Under the pieces are notes generated by a model that did no database searches, had not been told where the DNA came from, and was given only the letters and a program-made list of their open reading frames with translations. 64,000 bases of DNA. Source: Oscillospiraceae bacterium. Its GTDB lineage: Bacteria > Bacillota > Clostridia > Oscillospirales > Ruminococcaceae. Shown one piece after another: positions 52,163 through 59,931 of this stretch (position 1 is the first letter of the stretch; each line of letters opens with the position of its first letter). A program made the translations under genes and the position numbers. Location of the stretch: contig JAETSQ010000004.1 of assembly GCA_021769525.1 (NCBI GenBank), forward strand, positions 1-64,000, in the 5' to 3' direction.

Positions 52163-55100
52163 ATGAAACAGTTTCTGACAGGCTTTTTGACGGCGGTAAT
52201 GCTCTTGGCCGCCGCGCTGGTCCCCGCCTACGGTGCGGAGGGACCCGACATCTCTTCCGGCGGGAGGCTGGAGGTGGTGGTCCGGGCCGATTACCGGGAC
52301 ACCGCCGCCGCCCTGGACCGGCACGCCCTCGTCCTGACCCTCACCGGGGAGGCGGGCGGCTCCCGCGAATTTGCCCTGGGGGGCAGCCAGCGGCAGGAGA
52401 CCTTCTCCTACGGGGGGAACACCGCCCGGATGGACCTCTCCCTGCGCAATCCGGAGGACGCTCCCCTGGGCGGCAACGACCAGGTGGGCTTTTTGCTGGT
52501 GAGCTTTTCCGGCCTGCCCATGGATGAGGAATACCAGGTGAGCCTGCGGGGCAAGGGCTTTTCCTCCTTCACCTCCCCCAAGATGGCGGTGGATGAATAC
52601 ACCCCCCACCTCCTGGTGAGCGGGGACAGCGGCGGCTTCGCCCTGGGGGACCTCACCGGGGACGGGGAGATCGGCCAGGCGGACCTGGACCAGGCGCTGG
52701 CCGCCCTGGGGACCGGCTCCTCCGCCGGGGACCTGGACCTGGACGGGAAGGTGGACATCACCGACCTGGCCCTGGTCCACCGCAACATGGGCGCTCGCCG
52801 GCCGGCGGAGGTCTATGGCGGGGCTCTGGTCACCGACGGCCTCCTGGACCTGGATACCACCGCCCAGGAGCTTTCGGCGGCGAAGATCGCCCTGGAGGGC
52901 GGCTCGGTCAGCGACCTCTTTGCCGATAACGGGACCAAAGTGCGCCTTGTGAACGGCGGAAACGGCCCCTGCCAGATCCCGGTCACCTTTGCCGCCCCTA
53001 AAGAAATGAGCGTGCTTTCCATCGTCTCCCCCGCCACCAACGGCGCTCCGGAGGCGGGGAAGGTGCTGGTGGAATATCAGGACGGCAGCTCCGAGGAGAT
53101 CACCTTCGATAACACCCCGCCCGCCGGGACCCACCCCACCGAGCGGCGCTTTGGGGAGAGCACCGTCACCATCCCCCTGGGCAAGCGGGAGCCGGTGAAG
53201 AAGATCACCGTCACGGTGGAAAAGGTCTTCGGCGCCGATGGCCGGGTGAGCTACGCCGTCATTGAAAAGATCGAGTTCCTGCGGGACATCATCCCCGATA
53301 ACCTGGATTTCGGCGCCTCCATCCCCAAAAATCTCTCCGCCGCCGCGGGGAACCGCCAGGTGACCCTCTCCTGGCGGGGGGTGGACAATGTGGACGGCTA
53401 CCTTGTGAAATACGGCGAATCCGCCGCCGCCCTCACCCGCCGGCTGCGGGTGGGAGATACCCAGGCGGTGATCGGCGGTTTGGAGAACCTGAAGACCTAC
53501 TACTTCACCGTCTCCGCCTACAACGGCGACTGGACCGGAAAGGACTCCGCCGCGGTCCAGTGCGTTCCCCAGCCTGCCAGCGCGCCTCTGCCTCCGGATA
53601 ATCTCTCCCTCTCCCCGGAGGAAAGCGCCATCACCGCCGGCTGGAAACGCGCCGAGGACGCGGAATTCTACAACCTCTACTACAAGGAATCCTCCGCAAA
53701 GGACTTCGCCCTGGCCGCGGAGAAGCTCACCGCTACCTCCTTCACCGTCACCGGCCTCACCAACGATGTCTCCTACGACTTCTACGTGGTGGCGGGGAAC
53801 AAGATCGGCCTCAGCCGCCCCTCCCTTATCGCCACCGGCAAGCCGGAAAAGGAGATCCTGAACTTCCCCACCCTGCCCACCCTGAACCGCATCCCCAGCT
53901 CCGCCATCATCAAGGCGGAAATGGAAAACCCCAATAACGTCGCCCCGGAGTACGGCGGCAAGTTCAACATAAAGCAGGTCTATGACGGGGACTTTGAGAC
54001 CCACTGGACCGCCCAGAAGTGGTCCCACAGCAGCCGCTTCACCTTTGAGTTCGATGAGGAGCAGAGCATGGACTACCTGATCTATGTTCCCCGCCTCAAT
54101 AAGGGCTACCCCGGCGTCCTGGAGCGGTATTCCGTCACCGTCTGGGATAAGGACGGCAACGAGACCCACCTCACCAGCGACCAGGGGAAGCTGAACAACC
54201 TCTCGGACCAGTATGTAAATACCGCTCCCTTTGTCCGCAACGATCCCGGACGGACGGGCTACGCCATCCTGCCCTTCACCCGCAACGACCACATCAAGAA
54301 GATCTCGGTCCTGGTGCGCCAGGGGGACGGCACCCGCAAGCCCTGCTCCCTTTCGGAGATCGCCTTCTACACCTACGATGATGTGGACAGCAGCATCGCC
54401 GCCCTCTTTACCGATGGCAGCTATACCCGGCTGGCCTCCGGCGTCACTCAGGACCGCATCAATGAGCTGCGGGCGCGGGTCCTGCGGGAGGACGGCTACT
54501 ATGTCAACCAGAACATCCTCCTGGACGAGCTGGACCTGGCGGAAGCTCTCTTAAAGGGGGACACCTCCCGCCTGGGAGCGGTGGTGGATCAGGTCCAGTC
54601 CCGCAGCGCCGCTGCCGACCCCAAGCGGATCAGCACCCTCCAGCCGGTGGGGGTCTCCGCCGAGGCCGGAAAGCAGCTGGTGGTCTACGCCAGCATCCCC
54701 CAGGGGGAGACGGTGGAACTCATCCCCACCCAGCACTTTGCCGAGGCCGCCAGGTGGTCCGGCAGCCCCATCCGGCTGGAAAACGGCCGCAACCTCATCA
54801 CCGTTCCCCGCCTCAACGATGTTTCGCCCCAGAAGGGCGGTTCCCTCTACCTCCAGTACGCCGGTTCCCGCTCCGGGGAGATCCGGCTCCAGGTGCGGGG
54901 CGGGACCAGGATCCCGGTGCTGGAGCTCTCCGACTGGCACCGGCTGGACGAGGCCGCCGTGCGGGCCAGGATCGCCGCCTACGTGGAGGAACTGGACCGC
55001 TACTGCACCTCCACCCTGGGGGGGATGAACTCCGACGTTCTCCCCACCCACTTCCTCAACGCCACCGAGATCGCCTTCCCCCATGTCCTCCTCTCCCTCC

Positions 55101-57013
55101 CCGCCACCCAGGTGCGCTCCGGGCTGGGCTCCGATGACCGGGTGCAGACCCTCTACAACGACGGCCTGGCCTGGGAAGAGCTGATGCAGCTCATGTACCG
55201 CACCCACGGCATCGACTCGGAGGCGCTGGAGGGCTCCCGCTCCCGGCACAACATCCGCTATATGCGGATGTTCGGCAACGCCTTTATGTACGCCGGGGGC
55301 AGCCACATCGGCATCGGCTACGGCTCCTGCTCCGGCATGGTGGCCGGGCGGCCCACCTCCGTCACCGGGGCGGGGAACGCCAACGGCCTCTTCGGCTGGG
55401 GCATCCAGCACGAGATCGGCCATGTGATGGATACCCTGGGCAAGGCGGAGATCACCAACAACATCTATTCCCTCTTTGCCCAGACCTGGGACGGCGGCAG
55501 CAACGCCCTCCCCTCCCGTCTGGAAAATTCCAATAAGTACGAGGGCATCTACCAGAAGGTGACCTCCGGCCAGCAGGGGATGTCCAACGATGTCTTTGTC
55601 AGCCTGGGGATGTACTGGCAGCTGCACCTGGCCTACGACGGGGCGGAGGAAAACTTCTACAACCGCCTCAACAAGGTCTACAAGGGCGGCGGGGACAGCG
55701 GCTTTATGGCCGCCGCCAGCCAGGTCTCCGGCCGGGACCTGAGCGAATTCTTCTCCGTCTGGGGCTTTGCTCCCAGCGGCCAGACCGGCCCCCAGGAGCA
55801 GCGGAAGCTCCAGTACCTCACCGACCAGTCCCGCAGGGAGCGGCTGGCGGGGACCCAGCGGCAGACCGGCACCGTGGGCATCACCGCCCAATACGACCGG
55901 GAGGCCCGCCGGGCCGCCGTCACCGTCGCCCCGGTCCAGGGGGCCAAGATGCTGGGGTATGAGATCAGCCGCACCCTGAACGATGTCACCCAGCCGGTGG
56001 CCTTCCTCTCCGCCAAGTCCGGCGCCACCACCTGGAGCGATCCCCTGGGGGCGGTGAACAACAAGGCGGTGTCCTACTCGGTGAAGGCGGTGGACATCCT
56101 GGGGTATGTCATCGCGGAGGACCGCTCGGAACAGCTGGACATCTCCCACGATAACCTGATCCCCGCCGACACTTACACCTGGAGCGCCGGGGCGGCGGAG
56201 GGGGGCGTCCTCACCGCCCGGTTCCCCGGCGACCGTTCGGTGGCGGGGCTGCGCTTCGACCTTCCCCCGGCGGAGGAGACCTGTGTGATGGATTCTGGGG
56301 AAGCCCCCGCCCAAAGCCCCTCCTTTGGGGGGGACGGGACGGTCACGGCGGAGGTGAGCCTGGACGGCGAGACCTTTGCCACCGTCCTGACCATAAGCTA
56401 CGAGGACCTGCGGAAAAACTCCGGGCAGCTCCACTTCTTCACCCGCAAGGAGGCCGACGGCAGCATCTGCCCCTTTGACGCCGCCCTTGTGCGCATCAGC
56501 GGCCTGCCGGAGGGACTTTCCGCCGGCTCCATCCGCTTCGCCGCCTATCCGGGGGACCACCTGGCCTTTGGGGAGAACGGCATCGGCATCCTGGCCCAGG
56601 ACTACAAGGACATCCCCGCGGGGACGCTGGTCATCACCGGCAGCTTCCGGGGGAACCCGGTCTTCAATACCCTGCGCGTCTACGGCCGCAGCCAGACCGG
56701 CGATATGGCCAGCGGGGAGCTGACCGAGGAGGACCGGGTACCCATGGAGGGGGAGGTCTACCTCTTTGCCGCTCTGCCGGAAAGCGGGGAGATGGGGGAG
56801 ATCGACAACGGCCTGTGGGTCTTTGTCCCCAAACAACAGCAGGATGCCGCCAGCGAAAGCGGCTGTGCCACCAGCCTGCTGCCCACCCAGATCATGGCGG
56901 AGCTCCACCGCACCGACGTTCCGGAGGGGGGCGCGGGGCGCATCACCGGCAGCACCCGCTGGATCCCCTCCCCCACCTATTCGTCCATGCCCAAGATCAT
57001 ACTGGAGGAGTAA
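52163..57013 (+). CDS. Large secreted M60-family metalloprotease with dockerin-like module
   Basis: 1616 residues. Signal peptide (1-25, ending PAYGA). Then: a beta domain (about 30-155); a dockerin type I-like pair of calcium loops (about 161-210, DLTGDGEIGQAD and DLDLDGKVDITD); a galactose-binding-like domain (212-378); two fibronectin III domains (about 380-560); a discoidin/F5-8C-like domain (about 585-735); the M60 N-terminal domain (about 825-920) and catalytic domain with HEIGH at 1083-1087 and the third ligand E1096; a further FN3 (about 1240-1330) and a C-terminal beta region. M60 enzymes cut O-glycosylated proteins such as mucins. Start ATG 52163 with AAGGAG. The next gene is 6 bp away. 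Confidence 0.88.
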   Translation: MKQFLTGFLTAVMLLAAALVPAYGAEGPDISSGGRLEVVVRADYRDTAAALDRHALVLTLTGEAGGSREFALGGSQRQETFSYGGNTARMDLSLRNPEDAPLGGNDQVGFLLVSFSGLPMDEEYQVSLRGKGFSSFTSPKMAVDEYTPHLLVSGDSGGFALGDLTGDGEIGQADLDQALAALGTGSSAGDLDLDGKVDITDLALVHRNMGARRPAEVYGGALVTDGLLDLDTTAQELSAAKIALEGGSVSDLFADNGTKVRLVNGGNGPCQIPVTFAAPKEMSVLSIVSPATNGAPEAGKVLVEYQDGSSEEITFDNTPPAGTHPTERRFGESTVTIPLGKREPVKKITVTVEKVFGADGRVSYAVIEKIEFLRDIIPDNLDFGASIPKNLSAAAGNRQVTLSWRGVDNVDGYLVKYGESAAALTRRLRVGDTQAVIGGLENLKTYYFTVSAYNGDWTGKDSAAVQCVPQPASAPLPPDNLSLSPEESAITAGWKRAEDAEFYNLYYKESSAKDFALAAEKLTATSFTVTGLTNDVSYDFYVVAGNKIGLSRPSLIATGKPEKEILNFPTLPTLNRIPSSAIIKAEMENPNNVAPEYGGKFNIKQVYDGDFETHWTAQKWSHSSRFTFEFDEEQSMDYLIYVPRLNKGYPGVLERYSVTVWDKDGNETHLTSDQGKLNNLSDQYVNTAPFVRNDPGRTGYAILPFTRNDHIKKISVLVRQGDGTRKPCSLSEIAFYTYDDVDSSIAALFTDGSYTRLASGVTQDRINELRARVLREDGYYVNQNILLDELDLAEALLKGDTSRLGAVVDQVQSRSAAADPKRISTLQPVGVSAEAGKQLVVYASIPQGETVELIPTQHFAEAARWSGSPIRLENGRNLITVPRLNDVSPQKGGSLYLQYAGSRSGEIRLQVRGGTRIPVLELSDWHRLDEAAVRARIAAYVEELDRYCTSTLGGMNSDVLPTHFLNATEIAFPHVLLSLPATQVRSGLGSDDRVQTLYNDGLAWEELMQLMYRTHGIDSEALEGSRSRHNIRYMRMFGNAFMYAGGSHIGIGYGSCSGMVAGRPTSVTGAGNANGLFGWGIQHEIGHVMDTLGKAEITNNIYSLFAQTWDGGSNALPSRLENSNKYEGIYQKVTSGQQGMSNDVFVSLGMYWQLHLAYDGAEENFYNRLNKVYKGGGDSGFMAAASQVSGRDLSEFFSVWGFAPSGQTGPQEQRKLQYLTDQSRRERLAGTQRQTGTVGITAQYDREARRAAVTVAPVQGAKMLGYEISRTLNDVTQPVAFLSAKSGATTWSDPLGAVNNKAVSYSVKAVDILGYVIAEDRSEQLDISHDNLIPADTYTWSAGAAEGGVLTARFPGDRSVAGLRFDLPPAEETCVMDSGEAPAQSPSFGGDGTVTAEVSLDGETFATVLTISYEDLRKNSGQLHFFTRKEADGSICPFDAALVRISGLPEGLSAGSIRFAAYPGDHLAFGENGIGILAQDYKDIPAGTLVITGSFRGNPVFNTLRVYGRSQTGDMASGELTEEDRVPMEGEVYLFAALPESGEMGEIDNGLWVFVPKQQQDAASESGCATSLLPTQIMAELHRTDVPEGGAGRITGSTRWIPSPTYSSMPKIILEE

Positions 57014-57019
57014 GCAGAA

Positions 57020-58333
57020 ATGAAGCAGCGTATGAGATTTTTCGCCGCACTGCTCACCGCGGTGATGGCATTCGCCTGCCGGGCCGTCCCCGCCTTTGCC
57101 GCCCAGCAGCCTCATATCGTCCTGAAGGCCAGCGGCGTACAGAACCAATTCATCCTGCGCCTGGATAACTTTAGCAGCAGGTTCTACGCGGCGGAGTTCA
57201 CCATCTACATCGACCGGCCGCTGGATACCTCCCGGATCCAGATCGCCTGGAGGGACGCCGCCCCCACCGATGTCCAGCATCCGGTGATGGCCCAGGAGAA
57301 CGGCCGCACCGGCATCACCTTCTACATCTCCCGGAACCGGCCCATCGCCAACAGCAGCAGCGTGGAGCTGGCGGAGCTGACCTTTCCCCAGGAGCTGCCC
57401 GCCTCCGCCTTTTCTGCCGGGAGCGAGCTGAAGGCCCTGGAGGAAACAGCTGCTCCCACCATCTTCCAGAACCCCTCCCTCACCGTCACCGGCATCCCTG
57501 CCGGCTCCGGCAGCGGCGGCGGGTCCGGGGACGGCGGCGGGGACTCCGGCGGGGCCCTCGGCTGGGACAGCTTCTCCGATAAGATCACCCAAAGCGGCGG
57601 CAAAAAGACCCTCACCGTCCCCGTTTCCGGCGGGGAGGTGATCCGCTGGGATATTTTCCAGGAGGCGGCGGCGGAAAAGCTCATCCTCCGGCTGGATTAC
57701 GGCAAGTATATCTGGACCTTCGACACCTCCAAGGGGGTAAACATCCCTGCCGGGCGGATCTACTACGACCTGGCGGTGGATGAGCTGCAATACAAAAATC
57801 TTTCCGCGGCGGTGGAGGGTTCCGACCTTGTCCAGCTGGAGATCGCCCACAGCGGTCCCCTCCCCTGCCAGGGGGTCCTCTCCTATCCGGTGGGGCAGGA
57901 GCACGGCGGGGAGAAGGCGTACCTCTCCTACTACAACGAGGAGGCCTCCAGGCTGGACTACCGCCAGACTGTTACGGTCTCCGGCGACGGCACCGCGGAC
58001 CTCGCCTTCGACCGGGCCTCCCGGTATGTGGTTTCCTCCAGGAGCTTCTGGAGCCAGTCCCAGCAGACGGGGACCACCGCCCCGGCGGCTCCCGCCGCCT
58101 CCGGCCCCTCCGCCAGCTCCGAGGTCACCGTTCCCCCGGAGGACACCATCCCGGAGGAAACGCCCCCGGAGCCGGAGCCTTCCTCTTCCCTCCCTGCCGA
58201 TGCGGAGGAGGAGGTCAAGGGCGACGGCCCCGCCTGGGCCCTGCCTCTCATCGGCGGGCTCGTTCTCATCGCGGCGGCGGCAGTGGTCTTTTTGCAGATA
58301 CGGGCCCAGCGCGGCAGCGACTACAGCATCTGA
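57020..58333 (+). CDS. Exported, membrane-anchored surface protein with possible cohesin-like domain
   Basis: 437 residues. Signal peptide (1-27, AVPAFA). An N-terminal beta-rich domain (about 30-155: FILRLDNFSSRFYAAEFTIY, GRTGITFYISRN, SSSVELAELTFPQ) has the strand pattern of a cohesin or related Ig-like fold, but I cannot prove it. A Gly/Ser linker leads to a second beta domain (about 180-345) ending YNEEASRLDYRQTVTVSG and SRYVVSS, common in clostridial surface proteins. A Pro/Glu/Ser stalk (about 350-405) and one membrane helix (408-427) with a basic tail follow. It starts 6 bp after the M60 protease. Confidence 0.8.
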   Translation: MKQRMRFFAALLTAVMAFACRAVPAFAAQQPHIVLKASGVQNQFILRLDNFSSRFYAAEFTIYIDRPLDTSRIQIAWRDAAPTDVQHPVMAQENGRTGITFYISRNRPIANSSSVELAELTFPQELPASAFSAGSELKALEETAAPTIFQNPSLTVTGIPAGSGSGGGSGDGGGDSGGALGWDSFSDKITQSGGKKTLTVPVSGGEVIRWDIFQEAAAEKLILRLDYGKYIWTFDTSKGVNIPAGRIYYDLAVDELQYKNLSAAVEGSDLVQLEIAHSGPLPCQGVLSYPVGQEHGGEKAYLSYYNEEASRLDYRQTVTVSGDGTADLAFDRASRYVVSSRSFWSQSQQTGTTAPAAPAASGPSASSEVTVPPEDTIPEETPPEPEPSSSLPADAEEEVKGDGPAWALPLIGGLVLIAAAAVVFLQIRAQRGSDYSI

Positions 58334-58340
58334 ACCGATA

Positions 58341-58374
58341 AATCAAAACCACTAGTAAACTAGTGGTTTTGATT
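58341..58374. terminator. Bidirectional terminator
   Basis: Perfect 15-base arms (58341-58355 and 58360-58374) with AAAA and TTTT near the base and loop TAAA, between convergent genes. Confidence 0.9.
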
Positions 58375-58382
58375 ATCACGGC

Positions 58383-59267
58383 TTATTTTCGTCGATCCGC
58401 CCGAACAAAGGGCTCCCGGACCGTTTCATCGGTGAGGAGGGCATAGCGGGACGGACGCCGGTAGGCATTCCCATGCACCTCGCTTTTCCGGTATTCCCGA
58501 AGCTGCTCCAGGTCCAGCTCCGCTATGTAGACCCCCTCCCTGCCGTCCGCCTGCAAAATGCAGGTATCCCGCGAACCCTCCAGGTGGGGAAGGTAGGCCA
58601 CCCCGTCAAAGACGCTGGAGCCGCCGTTGCAGTCCGGGACCGTCTCCGGGTAATTGCAGGTGGCGATGGCGGTCATATTTTCGTAGGCTCTGGCCCGGAG
58701 CTGGGAAAGGCGGTTGATCTCCATGGGGCAGGCATTGGGTACAAGGATGAGCTCCGCTCCCTTCAGCATCAGGATCCTGGCGCTTTCCGGAAATTCCCGG
58801 TCGTAGCAGATCATCGCCCCCACCTTTACCTCACCGCAGGCCGTATCCAGCCCGGCAACATAAAAATCCTCGCCAGGCGTCAGGTGTCGTTCCGCGTCAA
58901 AGTCGCAGGTGTGCACCTTGGCATAGGTGAACTTCGGGGCCCCGAACCGGTCAAAAAGGACGAGGGAATTGCGGGGGCCGCCTTTCCATCGCTCCAGCAG
59001 GGTGACGGCGATGGCCATTTCCAGCTCCCCGGCAAGGCCCCGGAAAACACGGACAAAGGCGCCGGAGGCGGGGATGGCTTCGGCGGTCCACTGCTCCGGG
59101 GGCCGCCCGTAGATCCGGTAGCCGCTGCTCCACATCTCCGGAAACAGGGCGATGTCCGCCCCCCTTCTCTTCGCCTCCCGGCAGGAGCGGAGCCCCTTTT
59201 CCAGGTTTTCTTCCAAGGTATCGCCAGGCGCTATTTGCAGCAGGGCGATCTTTAATGGCTTCCCCAT
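58383..59267 (-). CDS. Carbon-nitrogen hydrolase (nitrilase superfamily)
   Basis: 294 residues. The Glu-Lys-Cys triad is E44 in ALFPEMWSSGY, Lys in FTYAKVHTCDFD, and Cys in GAMICYDREFPE. The pattern fits amidase or N-carbamoyl hydrolase members; substrate unknown. Cytoplasmic, expected to be a homo-oligomer. Start ATG 59267 with GGGAGG seven bases upstream. It is transcribed toward the M60 unit and shares the terminator at 58341-58374. Confidence 0.92.
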   Translation of the reverse strand: MGKPLKIALLQIAPGDTLEENLEKGLRSCREAKRRGADIALFPEMWSSGYRIYGRPPEQWTAEAIPASGAFVRVFRGLAGELEMAIAVTLLERWKGGPRNSLVLFDRFGAPKFTYAKVHTCDFDAERHLTPGEDFYVAGLDTACGEVKVGAMICYDREFPESARILMLKGAELILVPNACPMEINRLSQLRARAYENMTAIATCNYPETVPDCNGGSSVFDGVAYLPHLEGSRDTCILQADGREGVYIAELDLEQLREYRKSEVHGNAYRRPSRYALLTDETVREPFVRADRRK

Positions 59268-59356
59268 CCCATGGCCTCCCGTTCTCCGAACATTTTCTTT
59301 ATGATTATACCACAGGCACGGTTCCGGTTCAATTTGCCCCAGAGGAAATGGGAGGC

Positions 59357-59385
59357 TTGACGGAAGGCCGGAAAAAAGGTATAAT
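59357..59385 (+). promoter_or_regulatory. Promoter of tRNA-Thr
   Basis: TTGACG (59357-59362) and TATAAT (59380-59385), spacer 17. Confidence 0.85.
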
Positions 59386-59405
59386 AGCCAAGTAGTTTTC
59401 CCTTT

Positions 59406-59481
59406 GCTTGCGTGGCTCAGTTGGCAGAGCAGTTCACTCGTAATGAACAGGTCGCCGGTTCGAATCCGGCCGCAAGCTCCA
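59406..59481 (+). tRNA. tRNA-Thr (anticodon CGU)
   Basis: 76 bases. Acceptor stem GCTTGCG/CGCAAGC, D-loop CTCAGTTGGCAGAGC, anticodon stem GTTCA/TGAAC with loop CTCGTAA (anticodon CGT at 59439-59441, reads ACG), T-arm GCCGGTTCGAATCCGGC, discriminator T and encoded CCA. Discriminator U is usual for tRNA-Thr in some bacteria but A is common; the anticodon is what fixes Thr here. Single tRNA transcript with its own promoter. Confidence 0.97.
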
Positions 59482-59521
59482 AACAGAAAGACCAGTCCGG
59501 GGGACTGGTCTTTCTGTTTGG
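59479..59521 (+). terminator. Long perfect hairpin starting at the tRNA CCA end
   Basis: 20-base arms, 59479-59498 and 59502-59521, loop GGG. The left arm begins with the CCA of the tRNA. No T run follows, but the right arm is T-rich (TCTTTCTGTTT). Confidence 0.75.
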
Positions 59522-59566
59522 AGCCCGCTGCGGCGGGGCTATCCGCTCCCTACGGTCGCTCTACGC

Positions 59567-59596
59567 GAAAAGAGGGGCCTCACGGCCCCCCTTTTC
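59567..59596 (-). terminator. Hairpin, possible terminator of the minus-strand unit
   Basis: Arms 59567-59579 and 59584-59596 pair at 12 of 13. On the minus strand it ends CTCTTTTC, 70 bp after the small gene at 59667. Confidence 0.5.
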
Positions 59597-59626
59597 ACAC
59601 TTTTTCCCCCGCGCGTACGCAAGCCC

Positions 59627-59656
59627 CTGCTCCTGGGATAAGATTTCCCGACTGCC
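59627..59656. repeat. 30-base repeat, copy 2
   Basis: CTGCTCCTGGGATAAGATTT, then CCCGACTGCC; matches 26 of 30 bases at 49272-49301. Confidence 0.45.
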
Positions 59657-59666
59657 TGTGTTTGCG

Positions 59667-59816
59667 CTATTCCTCCGGCCATACCGGACCGCTGTCATCG
59701 TCATAGAAGATGAAGTCATCCACATCCCCAGGGACGCCGAACCAGTCCTCCTGCCACCGGGTCCAGGGGCTGTATGTATCCCCCTGCCGCCGCTCCTCCC
59801 GTCTCTCCTCTTCCAT
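59667..59816 (-). CDS. Possible small acidic protein downstream of the topoisomerase gene
   Basis: 49 residues, rich in Glu, Asp, Arg and Trp (EEERREERRQG, then WQEDWFGVPGDVDDFIFYDD). AAGGGGG precedes the ATG at 59816. It follows the topoisomerase A gene by 115 bp on the same strand. I recognise no family; coding bias is fair but the length is short. Confidence 0.5.
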   Translation of the reverse strand: MEEERREERRQGDTYSPWTRWQEDWFGVPGDVDDFIFYDDDSGPVWPEE

Positions 59817-59931
59817 CCTGACGCCCCCTTTCCATACCTGCTATTTTATGCGGCGGGGGCGGGAATGATACCCATTTTGGCTCAATTTCTACGGGACGGG
59901 GCGGCGGCCATCATCCGCCTTGGAACGATCT

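Noticed and set aside
54551..57904. Open frame of over 1100 codons on the minus strand inside the M60 region
   Set aside because: It is the antisense shadow of the protease and its partner; no ribosome site, no recognisable domain, biased Gly/Ala/Leu/His composition.
59406..59481. Integration site at the tRNA-Thr gene
   Set aside because: No integrase gene and no second copy of the tRNA 3' end in the flanks.
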